Of a stretch of DNA of 64,000 nucleotides, positions 49,488 to 57,627 are shown piece by piece. The position numbers and the translations under genes were made by a program. The notes under the pieces are model-generated. The model made no database searches. It worked only from the letters and a program-made list of their open reading frames with translations, and was not told the origin of the DNA. Source of the DNA: CADEEV01 sp032127875 (GTDB lineage: Bacteria; Acidobacteriota; Vicinamibacteria; Fen-336); the NCBI GenBank assembly GCA_032127875.1, contig JAQBHI010000046.1, forward strand, positions 1 through 64,000, written 5' to 3'. The first letter of the stretch is position 1. Each line of letters starts with the position of its first letter.

Positions 49488-50945
49488 ATGGACGAGCGCG
49501 TGGATGTTGCGATCGTGGGCGGTGGGATCAGCGGTCTGGCCGCTGCCCACGCGCTCACGAAGCGCGGGATCGGCTTCGCGCTGCTCGAAGCCCAGCCCCG
49601 CCTTGGCGGGGTGATCCGCACCGAGCACGCGGCCGGCTTCGTGCTCGAGGCCGGCCCCGATGCGTTGCTCGCGCAGAAGCTCGAGGGCATCGCGCTGTGC
49701 CGCGAGCTGGGACTGGGCGAGAGCCTGGTGCCGACGAATCCGCAGGCGCGCACGGTGTTCGTCCTGCGGCGGGGCCGGCTGCATCCGCTGCCCGAGGGGA
49801 TGATGCTGGCGGTGCCCACACGGGCCTTGCCGTTTCTGCGCAGCGGCCTGTTCTCCTGGCCCGCCAAGCTGCGCATGGGGCTCGACCTCGTGATCCCGGC
49901 GAAGACAGACGACGTGGACGAATCGATCGCGAGCTTCCTGCGGCGCCGCTTCGGCCAGGAGAGCGTCGATCGGCTCGGCGAGCCGCTGCTCGCGGGCATC
50001 CATGCCGGCGATCCAGAGCGACTCTCGATCCGCGCCACGTTCCCGCGCTTCGTCGAACTGGAGCGGCGGCACGGCAGCCTGATCCGTGGCATGTGGGCCG
50101 AGGCGCCGGCTCCGAGCGCGGCGCCGACGTCGAGCGGTTTCGTTTCCCTCCGCGACGGCCTCGGCCAACTGGTCGCGGCGCTAGTCTCGCGGCTGCCCGC
50201 GGCTTCGCTGCGCAAGGCGACGCCGGTCCAGTGGGTGCATCGCAGCGGCGATACGCTGAGCGTGGCGCTGGGCGGCGGAACGACGCTGTCCCCGCGAGCG
50301 GTGATCCTGGCCGCGCCCGCTGCGAAGGCTGCATCGATTCTCGAGCCGCTCGCGCCGGCCATCGCCGCCTTTCTCGCCGACGTGGTCTTCGCCTCGACCG
50401 CGACCATCCTGCTCGGGTATCGACGCGCCGACGTCGCGCACCCGCTCGACGGCTATGGTTTCGTCGTTCCGCGCAGCGAAGGCTGGCGCGCGAGCGCCCT
50501 CAGCTTCGTCTCGACGAAGCTTCCCGGCCGCGCTCCCGAGGGCCATGTCCTGCTGCGCGCCTTCGTGGGCGGGGTGCGCGACCCCAAGGCCCTCGAACTC
50601 GACGACGCCACGCTCGTGGCTGCCGTGACCCGAGAGATCACGGCGACGCTCGGCCTCCGCGGTGAGCCCGTGCTGGCGCGGGTGTTCCGCTGGCCGAGCG
50701 CGACTCCCCAGATGGAGGTCGGCCATCTCGACCGCCTGGCCGCGATGGAGGGCGAGCTGGCGACGATTCCCGGGTTGTTCCTCACCGGAGCCGGGCTGCG
50801 TGTGACAGGCATCCCCGACTGCATCGCCGATGGCACGCGCGCCGGCGAAGCCGCCGCCGCGTTTGTCGAGAGTTCGGGAGGGTACGGAATCACGCACCCC
50901 CCCGCGCCCGTCGGGCTCTCCCCCACCACGCTCGCGCGGGAGTGA
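49488..50945 (+). CDS. hemY: Oxygen-dependent protoporphyrinogen/coproporphyrinogen oxidase
   Basis: A 485-residue FAD enzyme. The dinucleotide fold VDVAIVGGGISGLAAAHAL and the GGVIRTE motif are at the N-terminus. The C-terminal FLTGAGLRVTGIPDCIADGTRAGEAAA matches the PPO/CgoX family. With HemQ elsewhere in the window it more likely acts as coproporphyrinogen III oxidase (HemY/CgoX) in the coproporphyrin route (inference). Oddly, the last 24 or so codons (from SSGGYGITHPPAP) are read from the hairpin repeat, whose GAGTGA supplies the stop. The real domain ends near residue 460. Confidence 0.9.
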   Translation: MDERVDVAIVGGGISGLAAAHALTKRGIGFALLEAQPRLGGVIRTEHAAGFVLEAGPDALLAQKLEGIALCRELGLGESLVPTNPQARTVFVLRRGRLHPLPEGMMLAVPTRALPFLRSGLFSWPAKLRMGLDLVIPAKTDDVDESIASFLRRRFGQESVDRLGEPLLAGIHAGDPERLSIRATFPRFVELERRHGSLIRGMWAEAPAPSAAPTSSGFVSLRDGLGQLVAALVSRLPAASLRKATPVQWVHRSGDTLSVALGGGTTLSPRAVILAAPAAKAASILEPLAPAIAAFLADVVFASTATILLGYRRADVAHPLDGYGFVVPRSEGWRASALSFVSTKLPGRAPEGHVLLRAFVGGVRDPKALELDDATLVAAVTREITATLGLRGEPVLARVFRWPSATPQMEVGHLDRLAAMEGELATIPGLFLTGAGLRVTGIPDCIADGTRAGEAAAAFVESSGGYGITHPPAPVGLSPTTLARE

Positions 50946-50962
50946 ATCCCGCGCTCGCTGCT
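50871..50962 (+). repeat. Dispersed triple-hairpin element, copy 4 (overlaps hemY 3' end)
   Basis: It contains GGGAGGGTACGG, then a run of seven C, a GCCC/GTC/GGGC hairpin and a terminal hairpin GCGCGGGA/GTGAA/TCCCGCGC. The first 75 bases are translated as the C-terminal tail of HemY. Confidence 0.8.
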
Positions 50963-53366
50963 AACCGATCGGCCGGCCGGGCGGAACCGGCTGGCGCGGA
51001 CGGGCCCTGCGCAGCTCGGGTTCCTCCAGGAACTCCGTGACGTCGCGCTGCGCCAGGCGCAGGTGTGCTTCAGCTTCGGGGGTAGGCCCCTTCTGCAGCC
51101 TCAAGTCGTCGCGCAGACGCACGAGCGTCGCCAGGGTCAGGGCCCGCACCTCCGGCGCCGCCTCGGGTCGCGCGGCGAGATCCAACAGGCCGTCGAGGAC
51201 GACGCGTTGCGAGACACGGCGCAGTCCGGCCAGGCGAGCGGAGGCTGCAGAGGGCGCGCCCCATGTCGCGCTAACCAGCCGGCGCAGGAGCGTGTTGAGG
51301 GTGAGCGCGTCGGTCCCGGAGGCGAGCGTCAGGCGTGCGGCGCGCTCGGGATCGAGCAGCGGGTTCACGATCAGCGAGGCCAGCGCGCGTCCCGCCGACA
51401 GCGGGCTGAACACCGGCCCTGCGTCAGAGGCGAACCGCTCGCGGCTAGGGGCAGTGCCGCTTGGCTCGGCCACCAGGGCCGCGACGATCTGGTCCGGGAT
51501 GTCGAGATTCTCGGGGCCGAGTGCCGCCATCAGCAGCTCGAGAGCCTCCTTCTGTTTGGCTGCAGGCACTGCGGCTGCGGGCGTCTGGCCGTCGTCAGCG
51601 AGGGCATTGGTCTGGTACACGCCGCCGACATGCTGCTGCGCCGCCTGGATCCCGAAGCGGTGGTACAGGTATGCGAGGCTGAAGCGCTGCTGCAGCTCGT
51701 AGACGGGAGTGCCCGGGGTCAGCTGCCCCAGGCCGAAGCGCTCGAGGATCACGCGGCGCACCTGCTGGGTCGTGGGCAGCCACGCCACCGGGTCGGGTCC
51801 CCAGTCGTACTCGGCCCAGCGCGGGTCGCTCTCCAGGGGGTAGTACTCGCCGCGGGCATAGCCCTCGCGCACGATGTGGTCGAGCGCGGCCTTGTCCTCG
51901 GTGGGCGTGTAGCCCCAGCGGATCGTCAGCCGGTCATACGAGCCGATGTCGGTGGGGTAGGCGTTCGAGAAATCGATCTGACCGTCCTTCACGCTCAGGT
52001 TGGGGCCGAGGTAGTCCATCACCGAGCCCCAGCCGACCGTGGTGGCGGCCCAGTTGTGCTGGAGCCCGATCGTGTGGCCGACTTCGTGCGCGGAGAGGTA
52101 GCGAAGCCTACCTAGCACGAGGCCCTCTTCCGATTCGAACCCGCTGCCGCTCGCGAGCCAGCCCAAGTCGGGTGCGTCGCCTGCGCCACAGGCGTGCCCC
52201 GGAGCCAGATCCTGCCAGAGGCGCGAGGTGGTGCGTCGGCGGTGCGAGTCGATGCGGGCCACGCCCTGCAGGATCTCGCCCGTGCGCGGATCGCTGCGGA
52301 TCTCTCCGATCGACCAGGCCCGCTCGGCGCGGTTGATCCACTCGATCCCCGAATAGCGCACGTCGAGGAACGTCGCCCCGACCGGAAGCTCCTCGAGGAC
52401 GAAGGCGTTGTTGAAGCCGGCTTCCTCGAACGCGTGATTCCACCACAGCGCCGCCTCGCGCACCGCGGCGCGTTCCGGCTCAGGCATGCCCCGGTCGAGG
52501 TAGTAGGTGATCGGCTTGATCGGCTCCGAGAGCGGGGCGTCCTTGTCTTTCTTTTCGAGCCGCCAGCGTGTCACGAGATAGCGTTCGATCGGCTCGGTGT
52601 AGGGCGCGGTGTGATCGAGGATGCGGTCGGCGATGAAGCCGATGCGCGGATCCAGGAAACGCGGCGTGTAACCCGGCTCGGGCAGTTTCAGGAACGAGTG
52701 GTGCACGCGCAGGCTCATGCTGCGCCCGTCGGGGAGGACCGCGGCCACCGCCGCCGCGGCGTTCTCCGACGCGAACGTCAGCGTCGCCTCGAACTCGCTG
52801 TTGCGCGGGAACGCGCCGCTGCGCTCGAAGCTCAGGGCCGAGCGCGCAGTGTCCTGGCGCCAGTCGCCCAGTTGAGCCCCGCGCAGGGCTGCGGCGACCC
52901 AGGTGTCGCGCAGCAGGAAGTCGGTTGCATCCACCAGCACACGGCCGCCGTCCTCGGCCACGATCGGCAGCGAGGCGAGGATCGACGACGGGAACGACTC
53001 GGCCACCACCCGCGTGCGCTCGGCATCGGCGACGCCGCTGCGGTGTGTCGTCTGCTGCTGGTGCAGCAACACGCGGGGTCCGACCCGCTCGAAGCGGCAC
53101 AGCGCGAGGCCACCGAGCTGCCCGCGATCGAGCGCGACTTCGAGCAGCCCCGCGCCTCCCGCAAGTCCGGCTCCGTACAGGAAATCCTCGCCGAGCCTTG
53201 CGACCTCGACCAGCAACTGGCCCTTGCCCGCATCCCAGTAGTAGGGCAGGAAGCCGTCATGGCGTTCGAGACCCGTGGTCCTCGCGACCAGCGTCGCGGG
53301 CGCCTCTGCGCCGGCCGAGAGGCTCAGGCCGACGAAGCCGGCGGCCGCGAGCAGTGTCAGGCGCAT
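50961..53366 (-). CDS. Zinc-dependent metalloprotease (DUF5117/DUF4953-type), secreted
   Basis: An 801-residue protein. A signal peptide of about 20 residues (SAGAEAP) leads into an N-terminal beta-rich region. The catalytic site is LSAHEVGHTIGLQHNW, with HExxHxxGxxH zinc ligands His427, His431 and His437. It continues with SVMDYLGPNLS (Met-turn) and a C-terminal helical region. This matches the large zinc metalloproteases annotated with DUF5117/DUF5118 domains. The start was set at ATG 53366 with GGAGGTGA 7 nt upstream; the frame is open to 53465 only because the upstream VapC remnant is in frame. Substrate unknown. Confidence 0.88.
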   Translation of the reverse strand: MRLTLLAAAGFVGLSLSAGAEAPATLVARTTGLERHDGFLPYYWDAGKGQLLVEVARLGEDFLYGAGLAGGAGLLEVALDRGQLGGLALCRFERVGPRVLLHQQQTTHRSGVADAERTRVVAESFPSSILASLPIVAEDGGRVLVDATDFLLRDTWVAAALRGAQLGDWRQDTARSALSFERSGAFPRNSEFEATLTFASENAAAAVAAVLPDGRSMSLRVHHSFLKLPEPGYTPRFLDPRIGFIADRILDHTAPYTEPIERYLVTRWRLEKKDKDAPLSEPIKPITYYLDRGMPEPERAAVREAALWWNHAFEEAGFNNAFVLEELPVGATFLDVRYSGIEWINRAERAWSIGEIRSDPRTGEILQGVARIDSHRRRTTSRLWQDLAPGHACGAGDAPDLGWLASGSGFESEEGLVLGRLRYLSAHEVGHTIGLQHNWAATTVGWGSVMDYLGPNLSVKDGQIDFSNAYPTDIGSYDRLTIRWGYTPTEDKAALDHIVREGYARGEYYPLESDPRWAEYDWGPDPVAWLPTTQQVRRVILERFGLGQLTPGTPVYELQQRFSLAYLYHRFGIQAAQQHVGGVYQTNALADDGQTPAAAVPAAKQKEALELLMAALGPENLDIPDQIVAALVAEPSGTAPSRERFASDAGPVFSPLSAGRALASLIVNPLLDPERAARLTLASGTDALTLNTLLRRLVSATWGAPSAASARLAGLRRVSQRVVLDGLLDLAARPEAAPEVRALTLATLVRLRDDLRLQKGPTPEAEAHLRLAQRDVTEFLEEPELRRARPRQPVPPGRPIG

Positions 53367-53465
53367 GAGTCGGTCACCTCCAAAGCCAGCCTCAATCCAG
53401 CACCGGTGAAGCGCTGAAAGTCCCTGAAGAGCCCGGATCAGGAAGCTCGTGTCGAGATGGATCAC
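53357..53465 (-). pseudogene. VapC-type PIN-domain toxin with internal deletion
   Basis: The GTG start at 53465 overlaps the antitoxin stop (GTGA), as is typical of vapBC. The first 13 residues are the PIN N-terminus (V)IHLDTSFLIRAL, including the first catalytic Asp. A few bases later a second frame carries a typical VapC C-terminus, DFQRFTGAGLRLALEVTDS, ending at TGA 53357-53359. The middle of about 90-100 residues is missing. The toxin is therefore dead, and its end overlaps the start of the metalloprotease gene by 10 bases. Confidence 0.75.
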
Positions 53466-53743
53466 CGGGTCCGTCGTTGTGCCGAACTGGCACGCCGCTC
53501 AGCTCGAGCAGCCCTGCTCCAGCGCGCCGCCCCTTGCCGGCTCGGCGTCAGCGAGTCCTGGGCGGCTCCGAGTGCGAGCAACGCCTCACAGCCTGAGTCA
53601 CCAGCCTGGAGCACGGCCGAGGCTTGAATCACACGCCGCAGCGCTTCGGACCGGGAGACCTTCCACGTTCGCGCCAAGTCCTCAAGAGCCTTGACGGTGC
53701 CAACATCGAGGGCATACGTCGTCTTGATCGTTGGGGTGGCCAT
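53462..53743 (-). CDS. Ribbon-helix-helix antitoxin (VapB-like), orphaned
   Basis: A 93-residue protein. Residues 1-45 carry the ribbon-helix-helix pattern TIKTTYALDVGTVKALEDLA followed by WKVSRSEALRRVI. The C-terminal half, SLTPSRQGAARWSRAARAER, is the type that wraps around VapC toxins. The start is ATG 53743 (MATPTIK); ATG 53752 (MEEMATP) is equally open. It overlaps the VapC remnant by 4 nt. With the toxin deleted it may persist as a DNA-binding repressor or be decaying. Confidence 0.8.
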   Translation of the reverse strand: MATPTIKTTYALDVGTVKALEDLARTWKVSRSEALRRVIQASAVLQAGDSGCEALLALGAAQDSLTPSRQGAARWSRAARAERRASSAQRRTR

Positions 53744-53817
53744 TTCTTCCATAGTATGGCCGTACCTTCCGTCAGGGGTAGGCCTAGGCGCCATTGGCGG
53801 AGCTGCATTCGCGAGGT

Positions 53818-54363
53818 CTACGGGCGTGCGGGGCTGCAGTCTCCGGATTCGGCGAGCAGCTTGTCGAGCGCCGCCTCCAGCTCGTTGCCGCTGGCCTCGC
53901 CGGCGTGCACCTCGCCGATGTGCTTGGCGCGGAGCTGGCCGCACTTGTCGACCAGGTACGTCGTGGGCCAGTACTGGTTCTTGAGCACGTCCCAGTAGGC
54001 CATGTCGTTATCGACGAAGTTCGGATAGCCAAGGCCATGCTTGTGGATCGCCGCTTCGATCGAGTCGCGCTTCTTCTCGTAGCCGAACTCCGGGGTGTGG
54101 ACGCCGATCACGCGCACCCCTTTCGCCGCGTACTTCTCGTGGACGCCCTGGACCCAGGGCAGCGTGCGGACGCAGTTCACTCAACCGAAGGTCCAGACGT
54201 CGAGCAGCACCACCTGGCCGCGCAGGCTGGCCCACGACTGCGGCGCGCCGATCCAGACCTTGGGGTCCACTGGAAGCGCCGGGGCCGCGCTGCCCGCTGG
54301 GCGCAGACTCGCGGGCGCAAGCAGCGCAACCCCGAGTACGAACACCGCGACACGTCGACGCAT
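53818..54363 (-). CDS. Thioredoxin-like selenoprotein (Sec61-x-x-Cys64) of the TlpA/DipZ type
   Basis: The frame is continuous except for one in-frame TGA at 54181-54183. Reading it as selenocysteine gives a 181-residue exported protein. A signal peptide (MRRRVAVFVLGVALLAPASL) is followed by VVLLDVWTFG-U-VNCVRTLPWVQ, then VIGVHTPEFGYEKK, NFVDNDMAYW and NQYWPTTYLVDKCG. DipZ/TlpA relatives have WT-x-x-C-x-N-C-x-RTLP, so the TGA sits exactly at the first redox Cys (U61, C64). A SECIS-like hairpin with a GGUC loop follows (54140-54165). The start is ATG 54363, with TTG 54372 as alternative; it lies 15 nt after the ggt stop. It probably catalyses disulfide exchange in the periplasm. selA/B/C/D are not in the window. 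Confidence 0.85.
54140..54165 (-). promoter_or_regulatory. SECIS-like hairpin downstream of the UGA codon
   Basis: On the minus strand GCCCUG, loop GGUC, CAGGGC forms a perfect 6-bp stem (54145-54160). The apical loop GGUC is the same as in the E. coli fdhF SECIS, where its G and U contact SelB. The loop starts 26 nt after the UGA. The hairpin overlaps coding sequence (LPWVQG), as bacterial SECIS elements do. Confidence 0.75.
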
Positions 54364-54378
54364 GGCCCTCAATGTCCG

Positions 54379-56064
54379 CTAATACCCCGTGGCGGCGCCG
54401 TCTGGGCTGCGGCGATCGTAGGCGCCCTCGAGCAGATCCGGGGTCGGGGCAAGGATGGCCTGGCAACGGCTCGCGTACTCCCAGCCGAGCTTGAGCGCGT
54501 GTCCCCGACTGGCCAGCAGTGCGAGCGTGTCCGGCGAGAGGCCGTTGGTCTCCACGAGGATCCGGTCGGGCAGCCACTGGTGATGGAAGCGCGGCGCGTC
54601 CACCGCCTCCTGCACATTCATCCCGAAGTCGACCACGCTCACGATCACCTCGAGAACCGTGTTGATGATGCGCCGCCCGCCCGCGGCGCCCAGGGTCAGG
54701 AACAGCTGGCCTCCCTTCGTCACGATCGTGGGCGTCATACTCGACAGCATCCGCTTGCCGGGGGCCGCGAGGTTGGGCGGGGTGCCGATCAGACCCGTCG
54801 CATCCGTGAGTCCCGGCCCTGCGTTGAAGTCGCCCATCTCGTTGTTGAGCAGGAAGCCCGCGCCCGGCACCACGATCTTCGAGCCATAGTCGTCCTCGAG
54901 CGTAAAGGTGAGCGCGACGGCGTTGCGGTCCTTGTCGACGACCGCGAGGTGCGTCGTGTCTGCGCTCTCGGCCGGCCACTCGAAGCGCTCGGGTGACGAC
55001 GCCGAGGCGTGGTCGTCGCGGATCGTTCGGCGCAGTTGCGCGGCGTAGTCCTTCGAGAGCAAGCGGGCGAGCGGTAGATCGGGGTTGAAGTCGGGATCGC
55101 CCGCGAAGCGCGCCCGATCGGCGTACGCGCGCCGCATCGCCTCGGCCATGCGGTGCACGGTGAGAGCGGACCCAAAACCGCTGGCCGCCAGATCGTAGCC
55201 TTCGAGGACATTGAGCATCTCGACGAGCGCGATGCCGCCGGAACTTGGTGGCGGCATGCTGAGAATCTCGTAGCCGCGGTAATTCCCGCGCAAGACCTCG
55301 CGCTTGCGCGCAGCATAGGCGGTGAGGTCGGCTTCGGTCACGAGACCGCCGTGAGCCCTCATTTCGGCTGCGATCAGGCGTGCGGTCTCGCCCGCATAGA
55401 AGCCCGCTGGCCCGTGCTCCGCGATGCGTTCGAGAGTGCGGGCCAGATCGGGCTGCTTCAACACCTCGCCGGCCGCGTACGGCGTCCCCGCGTGCGTGAA
55501 CTGGGCGAGCGTCGCCGGATACTTCGCCATCTCGGCCTGCACGCCGCGCAGATCGGTCGCCAGCCACTCGCTGACCACGAAGCCGTCCCGAGCAAGCGCA
55601 ATGGCAGGCGCGAGCAGCCGCGGCCAGGCCAGCTTTCCGCGCTCGCTCCAAGCGAGATGCAGGCCGGCGACGGTGCCCGGAACGCCCACGGCCAAGTGGC
55701 TGTTGTGGTGCCGCTCGCTGTCGTAGCGGCCGTCCTTGAGGAACATCGTGGCGCTCGCCGCAGCCGGCGCTTGTTCACGGAAGTCGTAGGCGACGGCCGA
55801 GCCGGCAGCGCCGCGGAACAGCAGGAAACCGCCGCCTCCGATATTGCCGCCGGTGGGATGGACGACCGCCAGGGCGAAGGCCACGGCTACCGCCGCGTCG
55901 ACCGCGCCGCCGCCCTCGCGGAGGATATCGACACCGATGCGGGTCGCCGCAGCCTGTGAGCTCGAGACCATCCCCGACTTCGCGCGCGCCGGCTCCGAGC
56001 CCGCGCGTACCGGACTCGGGGCGAGGAGCGGGCTGACAATGGCCAGGACGAGACAGCGCTTCAT
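54379..56064 (-). CDS. ggt: Gamma-glutamyltransferase
   Basis: A 561-residue exported enzyme of the Ntn-hydrolase class. A signal peptide (ends near SPVRAGSEP) is followed by GMVSSSQAAATRIGVDILRE, VHPTGGNIGGGGFLLFR and MPPPSSGGIALVEMLNVLEG. The processing/catalytic Thr370 is in ADTTHLAVVDKDRNAVALTF. The C-terminal GAAGGRRIINTVLEVI is typical. It cleaves the gamma-glutamyl bond of glutathione and related amides in the periplasm. Start ATG 56064 with GGAGGA 6 nt upstream; the open frame to 56187 is unsupported. The selenoprotein gene follows 15 nt downstream, giving a thiol-redox gene pair. It is divergent from the M64 gene with 31 bp between starts. Confidence 0.95.
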   Translation of the reverse strand: MKRCLVLAIVSPLLAPSPVRAGSEPARAKSGMVSSSQAAATRIGVDILREGGGAVDAAVAVAFALAVVHPTGGNIGGGGFLLFRGAAGSAVAYDFREQAPAAASATMFLKDGRYDSERHHNSHLAVGVPGTVAGLHLAWSERGKLAWPRLLAPAIALARDGFVVSEWLATDLRGVQAEMAKYPATLAQFTHAGTPYAAGEVLKQPDLARTLERIAEHGPAGFYAGETARLIAAEMRAHGGLVTEADLTAYAARKREVLRGNYRGYEILSMPPPSSGGIALVEMLNVLEGYDLAASGFGSALTVHRMAEAMRRAYADRARFAGDPDFNPDLPLARLLSKDYAAQLRRTIRDDHASASSPERFEWPAESADTTHLAVVDKDRNAVALTFTLEDDYGSKIVVPGAGFLLNNEMGDFNAGPGLTDATGLIGTPPNLAAPGKRMLSSMTPTIVTKGGQLFLTLGAAGGRRIINTVLEVIVSVVDFGMNVQEAVDAPRFHHQWLPDRILVETNGLSPDTLALLASRGHALKLGWEYASRCQAILAPTPDLLEGAYDRRSPDGAATGY

Positions 56065-56095
56065 GCAGAATCCTCCGTCGAGGCGAGAGGCTAGC

Positions 56096-57511
56096 ATGCT
56101 AGCCTTTGCTTTTGCCAAAACGGAGGTGCGCGTGCTGCTGCCTGTCCTGATTCTCGCTGCGACGACCGTGACCGAGCCGCCCCGCACGCTGCGCGTCGAC
56201 TACTTTCATGCCGGCAGCGCGGCCGAAGAGCGTTTCTCACTCGACGTCGTCGCGCTCGAAGGCACGTGGCCCGGCCGTCTCGACAAGCTGATCGACGACA
56301 CGAACCTGGGCAAGTACTTCTTCGAGGTGGCCGACGCCGGCACGGGCGCCCTGCTCTACTCGCGCGGTTTCGCGAGCGTTTTCGGCGAGTGGGAAACCAC
56401 ACCCGAGGCGAACACCCGCGCGCGCACGTTCCACGAGTCGCTGCGCTTTCCCGAGCCGAGCTCAACTGTCGAGATCCGTCTCAAGAAGCGCGGGAGGCGC
56501 AACGAGTTCCGCGAGGTCTGGAACACGCTGGTCGATCCCGCCGCGGCCGAGGTCGACCGCGCGGGGGCGTCGAAAGCCGCCAGGGTGTGGGCCGTCTGGC
56601 AAAGCGGCGCGCCCGCCGACAAGGTGGACCTGCTGCTGATGGGCGACGGCTATACGGCTGGCGAGATGGAGAAGTGGCACGCCGATGCCAAGCGCCTGAC
56701 GGAGATCCTGTTTGCCGCCGCGCCGTTCAAGGAGCACCGAGGCGATTTCAACGTGTGGGCCGTCGACACGCCGGCCGAGCAGAGCGGCGTCTCACGGCCC
56801 TCCGACGGCGTCTATCGCCACTCGCCACTGGGCGCGGCCTACGACGCCTTCGGCTCCGAGCGCTACGTGCTGGCCTTGCAGAACCGGCGCCTGCGCGAGG
56901 CGGCCGCCGCGGCGCCCTACGAGTTCATCGAGATCATCGTGAACGATCGCAAGTACGGCGGCGGCGGGATCCACAACCTGTACGCAACCGTCTCCGCCGA
57001 CAACGCCTTCACGCCCTACGTCTTCGTCCACGAGTTCGGCCATCATTTCGCCGGCCTCGCCGACGAGTACTACACCTCTGCCGCGGCCTATGCGGCCGCC
57101 GAGGGACGGCCCGAGCCGTGGGAGCCCAACGTGACTGCGGATTCGCAGGCAGCCAAGTGGAGCCAGCTGGTGACGCCGGGAACGGCGCTGCCGACGCTCT
57201 GGCCCAAGGAGGCGTTCGAGAAAGCCCAGGCCGAGATCCAGGCGCGGCGGCGCCAGATCCGGGCGGAGAAGCGGCCCGAGACGGAGATGGAGGCACTGTT
57301 CCACGAGGAGCTGGGGCGGATGACGCCGCTGCTCAACCGCGGAGCGCACGCCGGCAAGGTGGGCGCTTTCGAGGGCGCGCTCTACGAATCGAAGGGCTAC
57401 TATCGGCCGCAGGCCGACTGCATCATGTTCACGCGCGACGAGGTCGGCTTTTGTGCCGTGTGCCGGCGGACGATCGAACGGGTGATCGCGCTGTACGCTC
57501 GGCAGCCCTAG
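56096..57511 (+). CDS. Secreted M64-family (IgA-peptidase-like) metallopeptidase
   Basis: A 471-residue protein. A signal helix (VRVLLPVLILAATTV) is followed by an N-terminal beta domain with YFHAGSAAEERFSLD. The catalytic M64 domain has LLLMGDGYTAGEMEKWHADA, FNVWAVDTPAEQSGVSRP and the zinc site VHEFGHHFAGLADEYY (His312, Glu313, His316, with Asp/Glu downstream). A Cys pair (DEVGFCAVC) follows near the end. Start ATG 56096 with GAGAGG 5 nt upstream. Its clinical relatives cleave IgA; environmental members are of unknown specificity. A hairpin-repeat copy lies immediately after its stop. Confidence 0.9.
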   Translation: MLAFAFAKTEVRVLLPVLILAATTVTEPPRTLRVDYFHAGSAAEERFSLDVVALEGTWPGRLDKLIDDTNLGKYFFEVADAGTGALLYSRGFASVFGEWETTPEANTRARTFHESLRFPEPSSTVEIRLKKRGRRNEFREVWNTLVDPAAAEVDRAGASKAARVWAVWQSGAPADKVDLLLMGDGYTAGEMEKWHADAKRLTEILFAAAPFKEHRGDFNVWAVDTPAEQSGVSRPSDGVYRHSPLGAAYDAFGSERYVLALQNRRLREAAAAAPYEFIEIIVNDRKYGGGGIHNLYATVSADNAFTPYVFVHEFGHHFAGLADEYYTSAAAYAAAEGRPEPWEPNVTADSQAAKWSQLVTPGTALPTLWPKEAFEKAQAEIQARRRQIRAEKRPETEMEALFHEELGRMTPLLNRGAHAGKVGAFEGALYESKGYYRPQADCIMFTRDEVGFCAVCRRTIERVIALYARQP

Positions 57512-57512
57512 G

Positions 57513-57605
57513 ACAGCGAGCCCGGGGCTTGCTCCCGGGCGAGCGGCTGGGGGGAGCCCGACGGGCGCGGGGGGTGCTTCGGGTCCGTACCCCCCCGAGT
57601 TTCCG
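57513..57605 (-). repeat. Dispersed triple-hairpin element, copy 5
   Basis: Inverted orientation. Minus strand: CGGGGGGGTACGG, then C run, GCCC/GTC/GGGC hairpin, C run, and terminal hairpin with stem GCCCGGG pairing with CCCGGGC. The terminal stem sequence differs from other copies but still pairs perfectly. Confidence 0.8.
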
Positions 57606-57615
57606 GGCGACCCGA

Positions 57616-57621
57616 TATACT
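57616..57621 (+). promoter_or_regulatory. -10-like TATACT before lepB
   Basis: TATACT lies 6 nt before ATG 57628 (start of transcription would coincide with the start codon), inside GC-rich DNA. No -35 is evident. Confidence 0.35.
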
Positions 57622-57627
57622 GTCCAG

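Noticed and set aside
54181..54183. In-frame TGA as a nonsense mutation splitting a pseudogene
   Set aside because: It replaces exactly the first redox Cys, the downstream half is undamaged, and a GGUC-loop hairpin follows. Selenocysteine explains all three better.
54008..55651. 547-codon minus-strand frame across ggt and the selenoprotein
   Set aside because: Composition (Arg/Gly/Ala-rich, no motif) is that of a GC-rich shadow. ggt and the selenoprotein occupy the other frame with clear family motifs.
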